From: Gemmatimonadaceae bacterium
GTDB lineage: Bacteria; Gemmatimonadota; Gemmatimonadetes; Gemmatimonadales; Gemmatimonadaceae
Length of the DNA stretch: 64,000 bases
NCBI GenBank assembly: GCA_019186945.1
Contig: JABAQJ010000005.1
Span: 124,001-188,000, forward strand
Reading direction: 5' to 3'
Shown: piece after piece, positions 54,133 through 62,905 of the stretch
How the letters are laid out: the number at the start of each line of letters is the position of its first letter
Numbering within the stretch: position 1 is the stretch's first letter
Program-made: the position numbers and the translations under genes
The notes under the pieces: model-generated
What the model was told of the DNA's origin: nothing
Seen by the model: only the letters and a program-made list of their open reading frames with translations
The model's database searches: none

Positions 54133-55595
54133 TGAGCGAGGGATTGCTACCGGCTCTCGCCCTCCTCCAGGAAGGATCTGCGGGGACGACGTCGGGTCGC
54201 GAACTGATCGTGCAGTTGAGCTACCTTGCTGCGTCCGTCCTGTTCATCCTCGGATTGCGAGCGCTTACCAGACCCGACCAGGCCCGCTTGGGCATGCAGC
54301 AGGCGGCTGCTGGGATGCTGCTCGCCGTCGTCGGCGCTCTGCTGCACCAGGGGATTCTGACGTACTCGTGGATCCTGGCCGGCCTCGCGATCGGCGCCGC
54401 GTTCGGCTATCCGATGGCGATGAAGGTGCCGATGACGGCGATGCCCCAGTTCATCGCGTTCTCGCACGCTTTCGGCGCTATCGCGGCCACACTCGTCGGC
54501 GTAGTGGAATACCAGCACCTCACCGGCGCATCCGATGGGTCCGCGCCAACCATCACACGCGCGTTGGGAGCCGCTCTGGGATTCGAGGTGCTTTTCGGTG
54601 CCCTGACGATCACGGGATCGTTCATGGCCTTCGGGAAGCTGCAGGAGTTGATTACCGGACGCCCGATCACGTTCAAGGGTCAGAACGTTTTCAACGGTCT
54701 CATCGCACTCGGCGCCATCGGCGCCTTCGTCGTGCTGATCGTCGCCCCGGAAACGAGTTGGGCATTCTATACGATCGTCGGGCTTGCGCTCTTCCTGGGT
54801 ATTTCGTTGGTGCTGCCGATCGGTGGCGGCGATATGCCGGTCGTCATCTCCCTGCTCAATTCGTACGCCGGACTGGCTGCCAGCGCCACCGGGTTTGCCA
54901 TCGGCAACAACGTCCTGATCATTGCGGGCGCCCTGGAAGGCGCTGGCGGTTTCATCCTCTCGATCCTCATGTCGAAAGCGATGAACCGATCGTTCGCCAA
55001 CGTGTTGTTCGGCGCCTTCGGTTCGGCTCAAACCGCATCCGCGGGCCGCTCGTCCGAGGGCCTGACAGTCAAGAGCATCACCGCGGAAGACGCGGCAGTG
55101 CAACTGGCGTTCGCGAAGCTCGTTATCGTCATTCCCGGATATGGCTTGGCCGTAGCACAAGCGCAGCATCAGGTTCGCGAACTCGCGGAACTGATCGAGA
55201 AGAAGGGTGGCGAGGTCAAGTTCGCGATCCATCCGGTGGCCGGACGCATGCCGGGACATATGAACGTCCTGCTCGCGGAAGCCAATCTGCCGTATGAGAA
55301 GTTGCTGGACATGGAGGAGATCAACCACGAGTTCCCGAACGCCGATGTCGCGCTCGTCATTGGCGCCAACGATGTGGTGAATCCCGCCGCGCGCCACGAT
55401 ACGGCGAGCCCGATCTACGGAATGCCAATCCTCGACGCGGACAGAGCGAAAAGCGTCATCGTCATGAAGCGCAGCATGGCGGCCGGCTTCGCCGGCATCG
55501 AGAACGAATTGTTCTACGACGCGCGATGCTCGATGCTGTTCGGCGACGCCAAGAAGAGCCTGTCGACGCTGATCACGGAGGTGAAGGCGTTGTAG
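54132..55595 (+). CDS. pntB: NAD(P) transhydrogenase subunit beta
   Basis: Membrane dIIb plus NADP(H)-binding dIII subunit, 487 residues. About eight helices in the first 280 residues include KVPMTAMPQFIAFSHAFGAI and NSYAGLAASATGFAIGNN. The dIII domain starts near VKSITAEDAAVQLAFA and carries VIVIPGYGLAVAQAQH, HPVAGRMPGHMNVLLAEA and ANDVVNPAARHD. The ATG at 54132 has GGAGG about six bases upstream; a GTG at 54129 is in frame. Confidence 0.96.
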   Translation: MSEGLLPALALLQEGSAGTTSGRELIVQLSYLAASVLFILGLRALTRPDQARLGMQQAAAGMLLAVVGALLHQGILTYSWILAGLAIGAAFGYPMAMKVPMTAMPQFIAFSHAFGAIAATLVGVVEYQHLTGASDGSAPTITRALGAALGFEVLFGALTITGSFMAFGKLQELITGRPITFKGQNVFNGLIALGAIGAFVVLIVAPETSWAFYTIVGLALFLGISLVLPIGGGDMPVVISLLNSYAGLAASATGFAIGNNVLIIAGALEGAGGFILSILMSKAMNRSFANVLFGAFGSAQTASAGRSSEGLTVKSITAEDAAVQLAFAKLVIVIPGYGLAVAQAQHQVRELAELIEKKGGEVKFAIHPVAGRMPGHMNVLLAEANLPYEKLLDMEEINHEFPNADVALVIGANDVVNPAARHDTASPIYGMPILDADRAKSVIVMKRSMAAGFAGIENELFYDARCSMLFGDAKKSLSTLITEVKAL

Positions 55596-55600
55596 CCGAT

Positions 55601-55621
55601 GGCGCCGCGGACGCGGGCGCC
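55601..55621. terminator. Short GC inverted repeat between convergent genes
   Basis: GGCGCC at 55601-55606 and 55616-55621 form a 6-bp stem with a nine-base loop in the 27-bp space between the pntB and serpin stops. It could serve both strands as a weak terminator. There is no T-run. Confidence 0.3.
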
Positions 55622-55622
55622 G

Positions 55623-56879
55623 CTACGCTTTTCCCGGCTGCACGATCTTCCCGATGAACAGAACGGAGCCGGACAGCCGTTCGCGGATCGCGAAGACGAA
55701 AGGGCGATCGAGTCGTATCGACGGCGGCAGCGAGGTTATGCCAACGCCGACGGAGGTAACCGCTGCCGCCTCCGTGCCCTCTTCGTTCACGTCGACATAC
55801 GTCTTCTGTCGCACGGCGTTGATGTAGAGCTGACGGCCGAGACTGGGCGAGAGGCGCGTGAAGTCCGCGCCTTCCGGAACAAAGGCCTGGCGCATACCGA
55901 GTGCCTTGAGAGGCGAGATCATCTCCGCGGATCGCTCCAGCTTGAACTTCGGGAGATACAGATCGAACGACGACTCGGCCAGGCCCGTCGTCGCCGCGGT
56001 CCAGCGGCTCGCCGTCAGGTCCCCGACAAATGCATTGATGTCGACTCCTTCCGCCGGCAGGAGGATCGTCATCACGAAAGCATCGCCTCCGTAGGACAAC
56101 TCCACTGTCAGGCCGTCCGAATCGGACCGAGACCGGAATCCACCCTGTCGCGTCATCATCGGTACCCGCACCAGCGTCCCCCGATGCGTCGTGAACGTGG
56201 CGTCGGCGGTCTTCCGCGGGTCGAACGGGACGCGCCATGCGCCCTTGAAGTAGATCGCGTTCATGAGAAACATCATGTCATCCGGCGAAATCTCGTCGAG
56301 GATCTTCGCGATCTTTCCTCCCGTACTCTCCTTGACCCACGCGTTGATCGTGCCGAGCGCTTCCGGCCCAGCGAAGTCGAGCCCCGCCGCCCGCGCATCG
56401 AAGAACGTCTTCGTGTCTGCCAGAAAAGTTGGTGCAACGGATGGCCCGAACGTGTCGCGATACCACACCGCGTTCGCGATGCGGAAGTCCACAGTCGCAT
56501 CCAGGCCGCGCAGCAAGGCAATCAGCGCCCGGTACCCCGCATTCAGATCGGCCAACGGCCGCGGCTCCAGACCCAACGTCGAGCGCATCTCATCGTAGGT
56601 CCCGCCGTTGGCTCCGTTCATCGCCATGGCAAGCGCCATCGAGGCACTCAGAGGGGAGATGAAGACGTTGCTGTCCGGCATCGTGGCATTGACCGCGCGC
56701 AACAGGGAAAACGCGAAGCCATTGCTCGACGCGGCGATCGCCTGTTCGGACGGCGTCAGCTGCCGTGGGAGCGAGTTGATGACCGGCGGCGGGCCCTGGG
56801 ACGACGTGGGATCGGAACAGCCGACCGCCAGTACGCAGAAACCGAGCACGACGTGTGTTCGACGCAGCAAAGTGTTCAT
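55623..56879 (-). CDS. Lipoprotein serpin (serine protease inhibitor)
   Basis: About 418 residues. The N-terminus is a lipoprotein signal (MNTLLRRTHVVLGFCVLAVGC, lipid Cys21), so it should be anchored to a membrane. The serpin fold follows (NVFISPLSASMALAMAMNGA; LMNAIYFKGAW). The reactive-loop hinge, VDVNEEGTEAAAVTS, fits the consensus of inhibitory serpins. By standard spacing P1-P1' is Thr-Ser, in GVGITSLPP, suggesting an elastase- or subtilisin-like target. It closes with RPFVFAIRE and LFIGKIVQP. The ATG at 56879 was chosen because it gives the lipobox. Bacterial serpins are sporadic and often thought to be acquired. Confidence 0.93.
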   Translation of the reverse strand: MNTLLRRTHVVLGFCVLAVGCSDPTSSQGPPPVINSLPRQLTPSEQAIAASSNGFAFSLLRAVNATMPDSNVFISPLSASMALAMAMNGANGGTYDEMRSTLGLEPRPLADLNAGYRALIALLRGLDATVDFRIANAVWYRDTFGPSVAPTFLADTKTFFDARAAGLDFAGPEALGTINAWVKESTGGKIAKILDEISPDDMMFLMNAIYFKGAWRVPFDPRKTADATFTTHRGTLVRVPMMTRQGGFRSRSDSDGLTVELSYGGDAFVMTILLPAEGVDINAFVGDLTASRWTAATTGLAESSFDLYLPKFKLERSAEMISPLKALGMRQAFVPEGADFTRLSPSLGRQLYINAVRQKTYVDVNEEGTEAAAVTSVGVGITSLPPSIRLDRPFVFAIRERLSGSVLFIGKIVQPGKA

Positions 56880-57017
56880 GCCGGCGACATTCGATACGAG
56901 TGAGTGCACCGTTCGCATCCCTTTGCCCGGCTACCACGCCGAGGATTGACTGGAGCGCATGGTGCGGCGTCCGTTGACAATCCACTGGACACTCCTGCAC
57001 GCGGCTCTCCCTGACTG

Positions 57018-58163
57018 CTACGTGCTGTACGTCCGACCGCGCCACTGCCGCGGTCGTCTGAGGCTGGACAGGACCAACCGAACGGCCGCCAGCGGATCGC
57101 TGAGGGGGGATAGCCAGAATGCCGCTCCACGCCTTGCGAACGTTCCGGCAATCGCGAAGGACAGCAGCAACCGGACGACGAGCAATGCGAGATTGAGCCA
57201 GATCCAGGCGCCGAACACACCGGCAGCCGCCGTCCCGCCCGTCAGTAGCAACCATGCCGACAGGACCGGGACCGGAAGCCCCTGGGTGAGGACGATCAGC
57301 AATACATCCCACAGCTGACTACCAGCCCGCGCAGCATCCGTCAGATCGAACGAACGGCCCCATTCACGCCACATCTCACGAGCGGATTCGTATGACCGCA
57401 CACGATAGAGCCGGCGTCCGTCGAGAAAGCCGACGCGTTCTCCACGCAATGCCAGCGCCCGCGCCAGCGACACGTCGTCTGCGAACGATCGCCTCGCCAG
57501 CTCGTACCCCCCGTGCCTGAGCAGCACGGCTCGACGGGCGAGGAAGCACTGTCCATTGGCCATGACGCGATCCGCACGGGCATGCTCGTCAGGTGCACCG
57601 AAGCGGTAAACGAGCGTAATCAACATCGAGGGCTGCAACCACCGCTCGCCGTTCGACTGCCCGTCGAAGAGCGGCGAGAACGAAACGACATCCAGCCCGC
57701 GCGATCGCGCCGCGTTCACGACCGCGGCAACCAACCCCGGCTCCGCCTCGGTGTCCGCATCCATGCCCAACACCCACTCACCGGTCGCCAGCGACAACCC
57801 GTATTGCAGCGCCCAGACCTTCCCCACCCACCCATCCGGGAGTGGCAGGTCGGTTGCCAGGCGGATGCGCGAGTCACGGGCGGCGTATGCGGAAACGATC
57901 GCCTGGGTACCATCTGTCGAGCGGCTGTCGACGACGATCGCCTCGGTCATGGGCAGGCCCTGCCTGACCAGGCCATCGAGACACTTGCCAATGCGCCGTG
58001 CCTCGTCGAGTGACGGCACCAAAACCGTCACCGACGTATCCGCTATACCGTCAGGCAGCGGCGCTACCGGAGGCGTGCGACGATAGCCCGGAAGCAGCCG
58101 CGCCAGGAGCACGAGCAAGGCCGTCGACTGCGCGACCAGCAGCGCGACGACGACACCGCTCAC
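57018..58163 (-). CDS. Membrane glycosyltransferase family 2 (HpnB/CruC-like)
   Basis: A 381-residue GT2 enzyme with an N-terminal hydrophobic segment and three to four C-terminal helices. The GT-A domain shows SVTVLVPSLDEARRIG, the nucleotide-sugar DADTEAEPG (DxD) motif, GWVGKVWALQYG, MANGQCFLARR and FADDVSLARAL with RSYESAREMWREWGR. This pattern is shared by hopanoid-associated HpnB and carotenoid glucosyl/acyl pathway enzymes (CruC, CrtQ). The acceptor is therefore probably a terpenoid lipid, but this is not certain. The start is GTG at 58163, 22 bases after the S9 peptidase. Confidence 0.85.
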   Translation of the reverse strand: MSGVVVALLVAQSTALLVLLARLLPGYRRTPPVAPLPDGIADTSVTVLVPSLDEARRIGKCLDGLVRQGLPMTEAIVVDSRSTDGTQAIVSAYAARDSRIRLATDLPLPDGWVGKVWALQYGLSLATGEWVLGMDADTEAEPGLVAAVVNAARSRGLDVVSFSPLFDGQSNGERWLQPSMLITLVYRFGAPDEHARADRVMANGQCFLARRAVLLRHGGYELARRSFADDVSLARALALRGERVGFLDGRRLYRVRSYESAREMWREWGRSFDLTDAARAGSQLWDVLLIVLTQGLPVPVLSAWLLLTGGTAAAGVFGAWIWLNLALLVVRLLLSFAIAGTFARRGAAFWLSPLSDPLAAVRLVLSSLRRPRQWRGRTYST

Positions 58164-58185
58164 GATCGATCAGCGAAGCGACCCG

Positions 58186-60345
58186 TCAGCGCGCGCTCCC
58201 GCTGCTGCTCGTGGCCGCACGTCCGTCAGCCTTGAGCCAATGATCGAACCACTGGCGCAATCGTCCCAGCCGGTCCACGAGCAGCCAGGGTTCGCCAGTA
58301 CGCGAAAGGTCGTGCGTCGATCGCGGATACCGCACCAGCTCCACAGGCGTGCCCTGCTTCTTGAGGCCGATGAACCACTGCTCGGCGTCCGTCATTGGCG
58401 TGCGGAAGTCCTCCTCGGATTGCACCATGAGGGTAGGAGTCCGGACACGACGGATGTATCGAATGGGGGAGAGCGAATCGTACATCGCGGGGTTGTCCCA
58501 CGGCTTCCCGAAAAACTCGAACTCTGTGAGACCCTGGGCGTCGCTCGATCCGTACCAGGACCACCAGTTCGAGATCATGCGGTCCGTCTGCGCGGCCTTG
58601 AATCGATTGGTCTTGGCGGTCACCCAAGCCGTCATCACTCCACCGTACGAACCGCCGGTTACGCCCATTCGTGTGGAGTCGACGTCCGGTCGCCGCGCGA
58701 CGATGTCCACGCCTTTCATCAGATCCTGGTAATCCTCGGCAAACCAGCGTCCTCGCGTTGCGTAAGTGAACGCGCCGCCGTAGCCCGACGATCCTCGCGG
58801 GTTCGTGAACAACACCCACATACCAGCGCTGGCAAGGTTCTGGAACTCGTCGAACCAGTTCTCGCCATACGCGCTGTGCGGTCCGCCGTGGATGTAGAGC
58901 ACCATTGGGTACTTCTTGCCCGCCTCGTAGCCGAATGGCTTCATGAGCCAGGCTTCGATCTCCAACCCGCCAACGCTCTTGTACGTGAAACGCTCGGCGT
59001 CAGACCACGCGATCTCCTTGTTCAAGGCATCGTTGAATCCCGTCAGCTTCACCTCGCCGCTCCCGTCGATGTTGGCTGCGAATAGCTCCGTGGGCTGAGT
59101 CATGCTGGTCGAGACATACGCGACGCGACGTGCTGCCTCGTCGAACGAGAAACCGCGTGCCTGACGCCGACCACCGATCGCTTCGCGCACCTGCTTCATT
59201 CCCGGATCCAGTCGTAGCCAGGCCGATCGGCCACCGATCGATGCGGAGAAGGCGATCGTTCCGTCCGGAAGCCAGTCCATGTTGTCAGGTTCGTACGGCC
59301 AAGCGCCGAGGATGTTCTCCGGAGCGCCGCCATTGGCGTCGATCGAGTAAATCCGTGTCGACGCGACTCGCGTCGGAGCGCTCAGGTATGCGATACGCGC
59401 GCCATCCGGCGACCATACGATGTCGCGCTCGCTCCCATTCGCGCTCGTGAGACGCCGCGGTGATCCTCCAGTCGCCGCCACGACGAAGATGTCCACGTCG
59501 TTCCGTGGTTGCTCATCCCGTTTCGCGTCATACGGCAGCTTGGCGATCGAGTCGCGTTCCGCCTCGACCACCGAGTCCGGGCGCAGCGATGCGTCGGCAA
59601 CGAATGCAATCCACTTCCCATCAGGTGAAACGACTGGAGATCGCCGCGAATACGCGGTGGAATCCAGCAGGCGCTTTTCCGAGCCGTCGAATGCTCGCAT
59701 CCAGAGCTGCGCTGGCCGGTATACCCGTCGTTCCCGAGGCGAAGGGATGTAACCCGGACCATTCGCCTTGAAACGCATGTCCGTGATGTGGCGACCGTCG
59801 AATCGTTTGGGGTCCAGCGGCTGCGTGATCGCTCCGAATGGTGGGCGCGCCATTACCGGCATGGCGGCGAACCGGTCGGCACCCTTCTGCGTTGTGTCCG
59901 GTGTGACAGTGTCACTCCACACCACGAAGCGCTTGTCCGCCGGCATCGATCCCGCGGGATACGCATCGACCTCCTCAGCCTCTCCCCCGGGTTCGTCCAT
60001 GCGCACACCCCATGTACGCGCACGCGATCCCGGCCGCGTCGAACTGAAGAGGAGGTACTTCCCGTCAGGCGACCAGCGGGGGTTGGAGCTTTCGACACCG
60101 GGTGACGTGAAGCGCCGCGGCGTACCGCCACTGGCATTCACCACCCATACCTCCGAGTGTCGCTTGTTCTCGGATTCCCGAACCGTCGTCACCGTGAAGG
60201 CAACCTGCTTTCCGTCGGGCGACATGGCCGGATTGCCCACAGTCGTGATGCGATACCAGTCAGCGGGGGTGAACGCGCGTCCCTGCGCCATCAGGGTTCC
60301 AAGCGGCGCGAACGCGGCGGCGAATACGACCTTCCTGCAGATCAT
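58186..60345 (-). CDS. Secreted S9-family prolyl oligopeptidase-like peptidase
   Basis: A 719-residue serine peptidase with a signal peptide (MICRKVVFAAAFAPLGTLMA). An N-terminal beta-propeller has repeated SPDGK blades (AMSPDGKQVAFTV, RWSPDGKYLLFSS, VVSPDGKWIAFVA). The alpha/beta-hydrolase domain has the nucleophile in VTGGSYGGVMTAW near residue 565, the acid in SEEDFRTP near 650 and His in RSTHDLSRTG near 680. It is acylaminoacyl- or dipeptidyl-peptidase-like (S9C/S9B) and probably periplasmic, cleaving short peptides. The start codons of this gene and of the divergent ATPase gene are about 40 bases apart. Confidence 0.92.
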   Translation of the reverse strand: MICRKVVFAAAFAPLGTLMAQGRAFTPADWYRITTVGNPAMSPDGKQVAFTVTTVRESENKRHSEVWVVNASGGTPRRFTSPGVESSNPRWSPDGKYLLFSSTRPGSRARTWGVRMDEPGGEAEEVDAYPAGSMPADKRFVVWSDTVTPDTTQKGADRFAAMPVMARPPFGAITQPLDPKRFDGRHITDMRFKANGPGYIPSPRERRVYRPAQLWMRAFDGSEKRLLDSTAYSRRSPVVSPDGKWIAFVADASLRPDSVVEAERDSIAKLPYDAKRDEQPRNDVDIFVVAATGGSPRRLTSANGSERDIVWSPDGARIAYLSAPTRVASTRIYSIDANGGAPENILGAWPYEPDNMDWLPDGTIAFSASIGGRSAWLRLDPGMKQVREAIGGRRQARGFSFDEAARRVAYVSTSMTQPTELFAANIDGSGEVKLTGFNDALNKEIAWSDAERFTYKSVGGLEIEAWLMKPFGYEAGKKYPMVLYIHGGPHSAYGENWFDEFQNLASAGMWVLFTNPRGSSGYGGAFTYATRGRWFAEDYQDLMKGVDIVARRPDVDSTRMGVTGGSYGGVMTAWVTAKTNRFKAAQTDRMISNWWSWYGSSDAQGLTEFEFFGKPWDNPAMYDSLSPIRYIRRVRTPTLMVQSEEDFRTPMTDAEQWFIGLKKQGTPVELVRYPRSTHDLSRTGEPWLLVDRLGRLRQWFDHWLKADGRAATSSSGSAR

Positions 60346-60384
60346 GGGGGGTCAAGGCTGACAGTGGATACGTCCTGCGCGACA

Positions 60385-61281
60385 ATGTCAAATTACGCAG
60401 CATCTGTGGTGCTTCGGGAAGCCCCTTCATCGCCGCAGCTATGTCCCAAGGACGACCTTCTCCCCCGTGATCGCGTGATCCACCTCCGCACGCTCGGCTA
60501 CAAGGCGCCACCTGCGGCGGAGGATGTCGCGTTTCCCTTCTCCGTACCATCCATCCGGCAGTTGAAGACGCTCGAGTTCGCGACGCCGGTGACGTTCTTC
60601 GTCGGTGAGAACGGATCAGGAAAGTCGACGTTGCTCGAGTCGATCGCACTGGCGGCCGCGCTGCCCGCAATAGGCTCGGCATCACTCGACAGCGACGCGA
60701 CGCTGGAGGCACAGCGAACGTTCGCCAGACGGCTGCGCTTGAGTTGGACGCACCGCACGCGGAAGGGCTTCTTCCTTCGTGCCGAGGACTTCTTCGGTTT
60801 CGCGAAGGAACTCTCCCGGGCTCGCGTCGAGTTCGAGCGACGGTTGCGAGAAATCGACGTCGAGTACGCAGACCGGTCGGCGTGGGCCAGAGGTCTTGCG
60901 TCGGGGCCTGCGGCGGCCTCGCTGGCAGACATGGAGCGTCGCTATGGCGTCGACCTCGACACGAACTCCCATGGGCAGAGCTTTCTCCGGCTTTTCCAGT
61001 CGCGTTTCGTGCCGGGCGGCCTTTATCTGCTCGACGAACCGGAGGCGCCACTGTCGCCGCAAAGTCAGTTGGCCCTCATTTCCCTGCTAAATGACATGGT
61101 CGCGCAGCAGTCGCAGTTCATCATCGCCACGCATTCTCCTCTACTGTTGGCGTATCCCAGGGCCACGATCGTTTCATTCGACCGGCAGCCAGCCGCCTTG
61201 GTCGACTACGGCGACCTGGAGCACGTGAACCTAACGAGGGACTTCCTCGCGGACCCGCAGCGGTTTCTGCGACACCTGTGA
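60385..61281 (+). CDS. Small AAA/ABC-type ATPase of unknown function
   Basis: A 298-residue stand-alone ATPase. Walker A is FFVGENGSGKSTLLESIA, Walker B is LYLLDEPEAPLSPQSQLAL, and the switch His lies in FIIATHSPLLLAYP. It lacks membrane segments and the long coiled coil of SMC/RecF proteins. It resembles the group of predicted ATPases that occur singly in many genomes. No partner nuclease or toxin is adjacent, so an OLD-type defence role is not supported. The ATG at 60385 is the first in the homologous region. Confidence 0.82.
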   Translation: MSNYAASVVLREAPSSPQLCPKDDLLPRDRVIHLRTLGYKAPPAAEDVAFPFSVPSIRQLKTLEFATPVTFFVGENGSGKSTLLESIALAAALPAIGSASLDSDATLEAQRTFARRLRLSWTHRTRKGFFLRAEDFFGFAKELSRARVEFERRLREIDVEYADRSAWARGLASGPAAASLADMERRYGVDLDTNSHGQSFLRLFQSRFVPGGLYLLDEPEAPLSPQSQLALISLLNDMVAQQSQFIIATHSPLLLAYPRATIVSFDRQPAALVDYGDLEHVNLTRDFLADPQRFLRHL

Positions 61282-61347
61282 GCGGGATGCTCGCGCCCGC
61301 GTGCCCCGGGGGATAGCTTCAACGGCGTTCCCTCCGACTCCGACGTC

Positions 61348-61863
61348 ATGGCCAACGCAACGGGTCCACGTCTGCTTTCCCTGTGGGCGGCGCTCGCCGG
61401 CAAGCCCGGCGGGAAGTGGCTTTTCAGCCGTCTGCTGGGCCGCATGGTTCCGTATACGGGGTCGATCGGCGCGCTGATCGAAGATCTTCGGCCGGGCTAC
61501 GCCCGGTCGTCGCTTCGCGATCGTCGCAAGGTGCGCAACCACCTGGACTCGATTCACGCCGTGGCGCTGGCGAACCTGGCCGAACTCGTGAGCGGCCTGG
61601 CGATGCTGACGGCACTCCCGAAGGGCGTGCGCGGCATCGTGACCGGCCTGACGATCCAGTACGTGAAGAAGGCGCGCGGTCGGCTCATTGCCGAATCCAC
61701 CGTGTCGCTTCCGCCTGTCGACGAGTCGTTCGAGCTGGAACTGCACGCCGCGGTCCGTGACGGATCGGGAGACGTCGTCGCGACTGCAACCGTCTGTTGG
61801 CGCATCGGCCCGGAGCACACTGCGCCATCCGTCGAGATGCTAACGGAGGGAAGGCATGTCTGA
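61348..61863 (+). CDS. DUF4442 hotdog-fold protein, putative thioesterase
   Basis: A 171-residue protein with a helical N-terminus and a hotdog core: DLRPGYARSSLRDRRKVRNH, then HLDSIHAVALANLAELVSGL and TIQYVKKARGRLIAES. The asparagine/histidine-rich RNHLDSIHA segment matches the DUF4442/YiiD-type acyl-CoA thioesterase family. It probably hydrolyses acyl thioesters; the substrate is unknown. It overlaps the next gene by eight bases and is 66 bases after the ATPase gene. Confidence 0.86.
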   Translation: MANATGPRLLSLWAALAGKPGGKWLFSRLLGRMVPYTGSIGALIEDLRPGYARSSLRDRRKVRNHLDSIHAVALANLAELVSGLAMLTALPKGVRGIVTGLTIQYVKKARGRLIAESTVSLPPVDESFELELHAAVRDGSGDVVATATVCWRIGPEHTAPSVEMLTEGRHV

Positions 61864-62905
61864 CAGCGCCAGTGGCCACGATGGCGTAATTTCCTCTGCG
61901 CTCACTCGTGACGCCGGTATTCGCGTCCCGATCCTTTGCGGCGCCATGTATCCGTGCAGCAATCCGGAACTTGTCGGCGCCGTTTCGGCCGCTGGTGCGC
62001 TGGGCATCGTCCAGCCAGTAACGCTCACTTACGTCCACGGTCGCGATTTCCGGGAAGGCATCCGAGCCGTCAGGGCGATCACCGGCGACGCGCCGATCGG
62101 CATGAATGCATTGATCGAATCCAGTTCGCGCGTCTACCACCAGCGCATGGTGCGATGGGTCGAGATCGCAGTCGAAGAGGGCATCAGATTCTTCGTCACG
62201 TCGCTTGGGAACCCGCGGTGGGTGGTCGATCTGGTTTCGCCGTCCGGAGGCGTCGTCTATCACGACGTCACGGAGGCCAAGTGGGCACGAAAGGCCGCCG
62301 ATGCCGGGGTGAAGGGCCTGATCGCCGTGAACGCGCGTGCAGGCGGGCACGCGGGACAGCGATCAGCAGAGGCGCTACTGGACGAACTGGCGCCGTTCGA
62401 ACTGCCATTGGTTTGTGCTGGCGGAGTGGGTACTGCCCACGACTTCGCGGTTGCGATCGCAATGGGCTACGCAGGCGTCCAGATGGGCACGCGATTCATC
62501 GCCACGACCGAGTGCGACGCCCACGCGCAATACAAGCAGGCCATTGTCGATGCGGCGGAAGAGGATATCGTGATGACCGAGCGACTCACCGGAGTTCCGA
62601 TCGCCGTCATTCGGACTCCGCTCGTCGAGCGGATCGGCACCCGAATTGGTCCGATCTCACGGTGGCTGTTCCGTGGTCGTCGAACCCGGAAGCTGATGCG
62701 GACATGGTACGGCGTGCGATCGCTCGCATCGCTCCGCCTATCACTCCATGGCGGCGACGCGTCACGTGGCTACTGGCAGGCCGGGCGGTCCGTTTCAGGC
62801 ATTTCCTCCATAATGTCCGCGCGCGACGTCGTGATCGACTTCGAGCGGTTGGCGGTCGAAGCCCTCCAGTTCATCCCCCCTCCACACGCTGAAACAGTCT
62901 CATGA
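61856..62905 (+). CDS. Nitronate monooxygenase-family flavoprotein
   Basis: FMN-dependent TIM-barrel enzyme of 349 residues. Family motifs are VPILCGAMYPCSNPELVGAV, GLIAVNARAGGHAGQ (FMN phosphate region), LPLVCAGGVGTAHDFAVAIA and GYAGVQMGTRFIATTEC. The group includes nitronate monooxygenases and 2-nitropropane dioxygenases as well as FabK-like enoyl reductases. The thioesterase neighbour makes a lipid-related role possible. Its stop overlaps the amidohydrolase start (ATGA). Confidence 0.88.
   Translation: MSDSASGHDGVISSALTRDAGIRVPILCGAMYPCSNPELVGAVSAAGALGIVQPVTLTYVHGRDFREGIRAVRAITGDAPIGMNALIESSSRVYHQRMVRWVEIAVEEGIRFFVTSLGNPRWVVDLVSPSGGVVYHDVTEAKWARKAADAGVKGLIAVNARAGGHAGQRSAEALLDELAPFELPLVCAGGVGTAHDFAVAIAMGYAGVQMGTRFIATTECDAHAQYKQAIVDAAEEDIVMTERLTGVPIAVIRTPLVERIGTRIGPISRWLFRGRRTRKLMRTWYGVRSLASLRLSLHGGDASRGYWQAGRSVSGISSIMSARDVVIDFERLAVEALQFIPPPHAETVS

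Noticed and set aside
60365-60391. Promoter for the S9 peptidase on the minus strand (TTGACA at 60386-60391)
   Set aside because: The -35 match is perfect, but the best -10 (TATCCA) is only 15 bases away. The element overlaps the divergent ATPase start, so support is too weak.
60385-61281. OLD-type anti-phage ATPase
   Set aside because: No TOPRIM nuclease domain, UvrD-like partner or other defence gene is adjacent. The protein is a short stand-alone ATPase.
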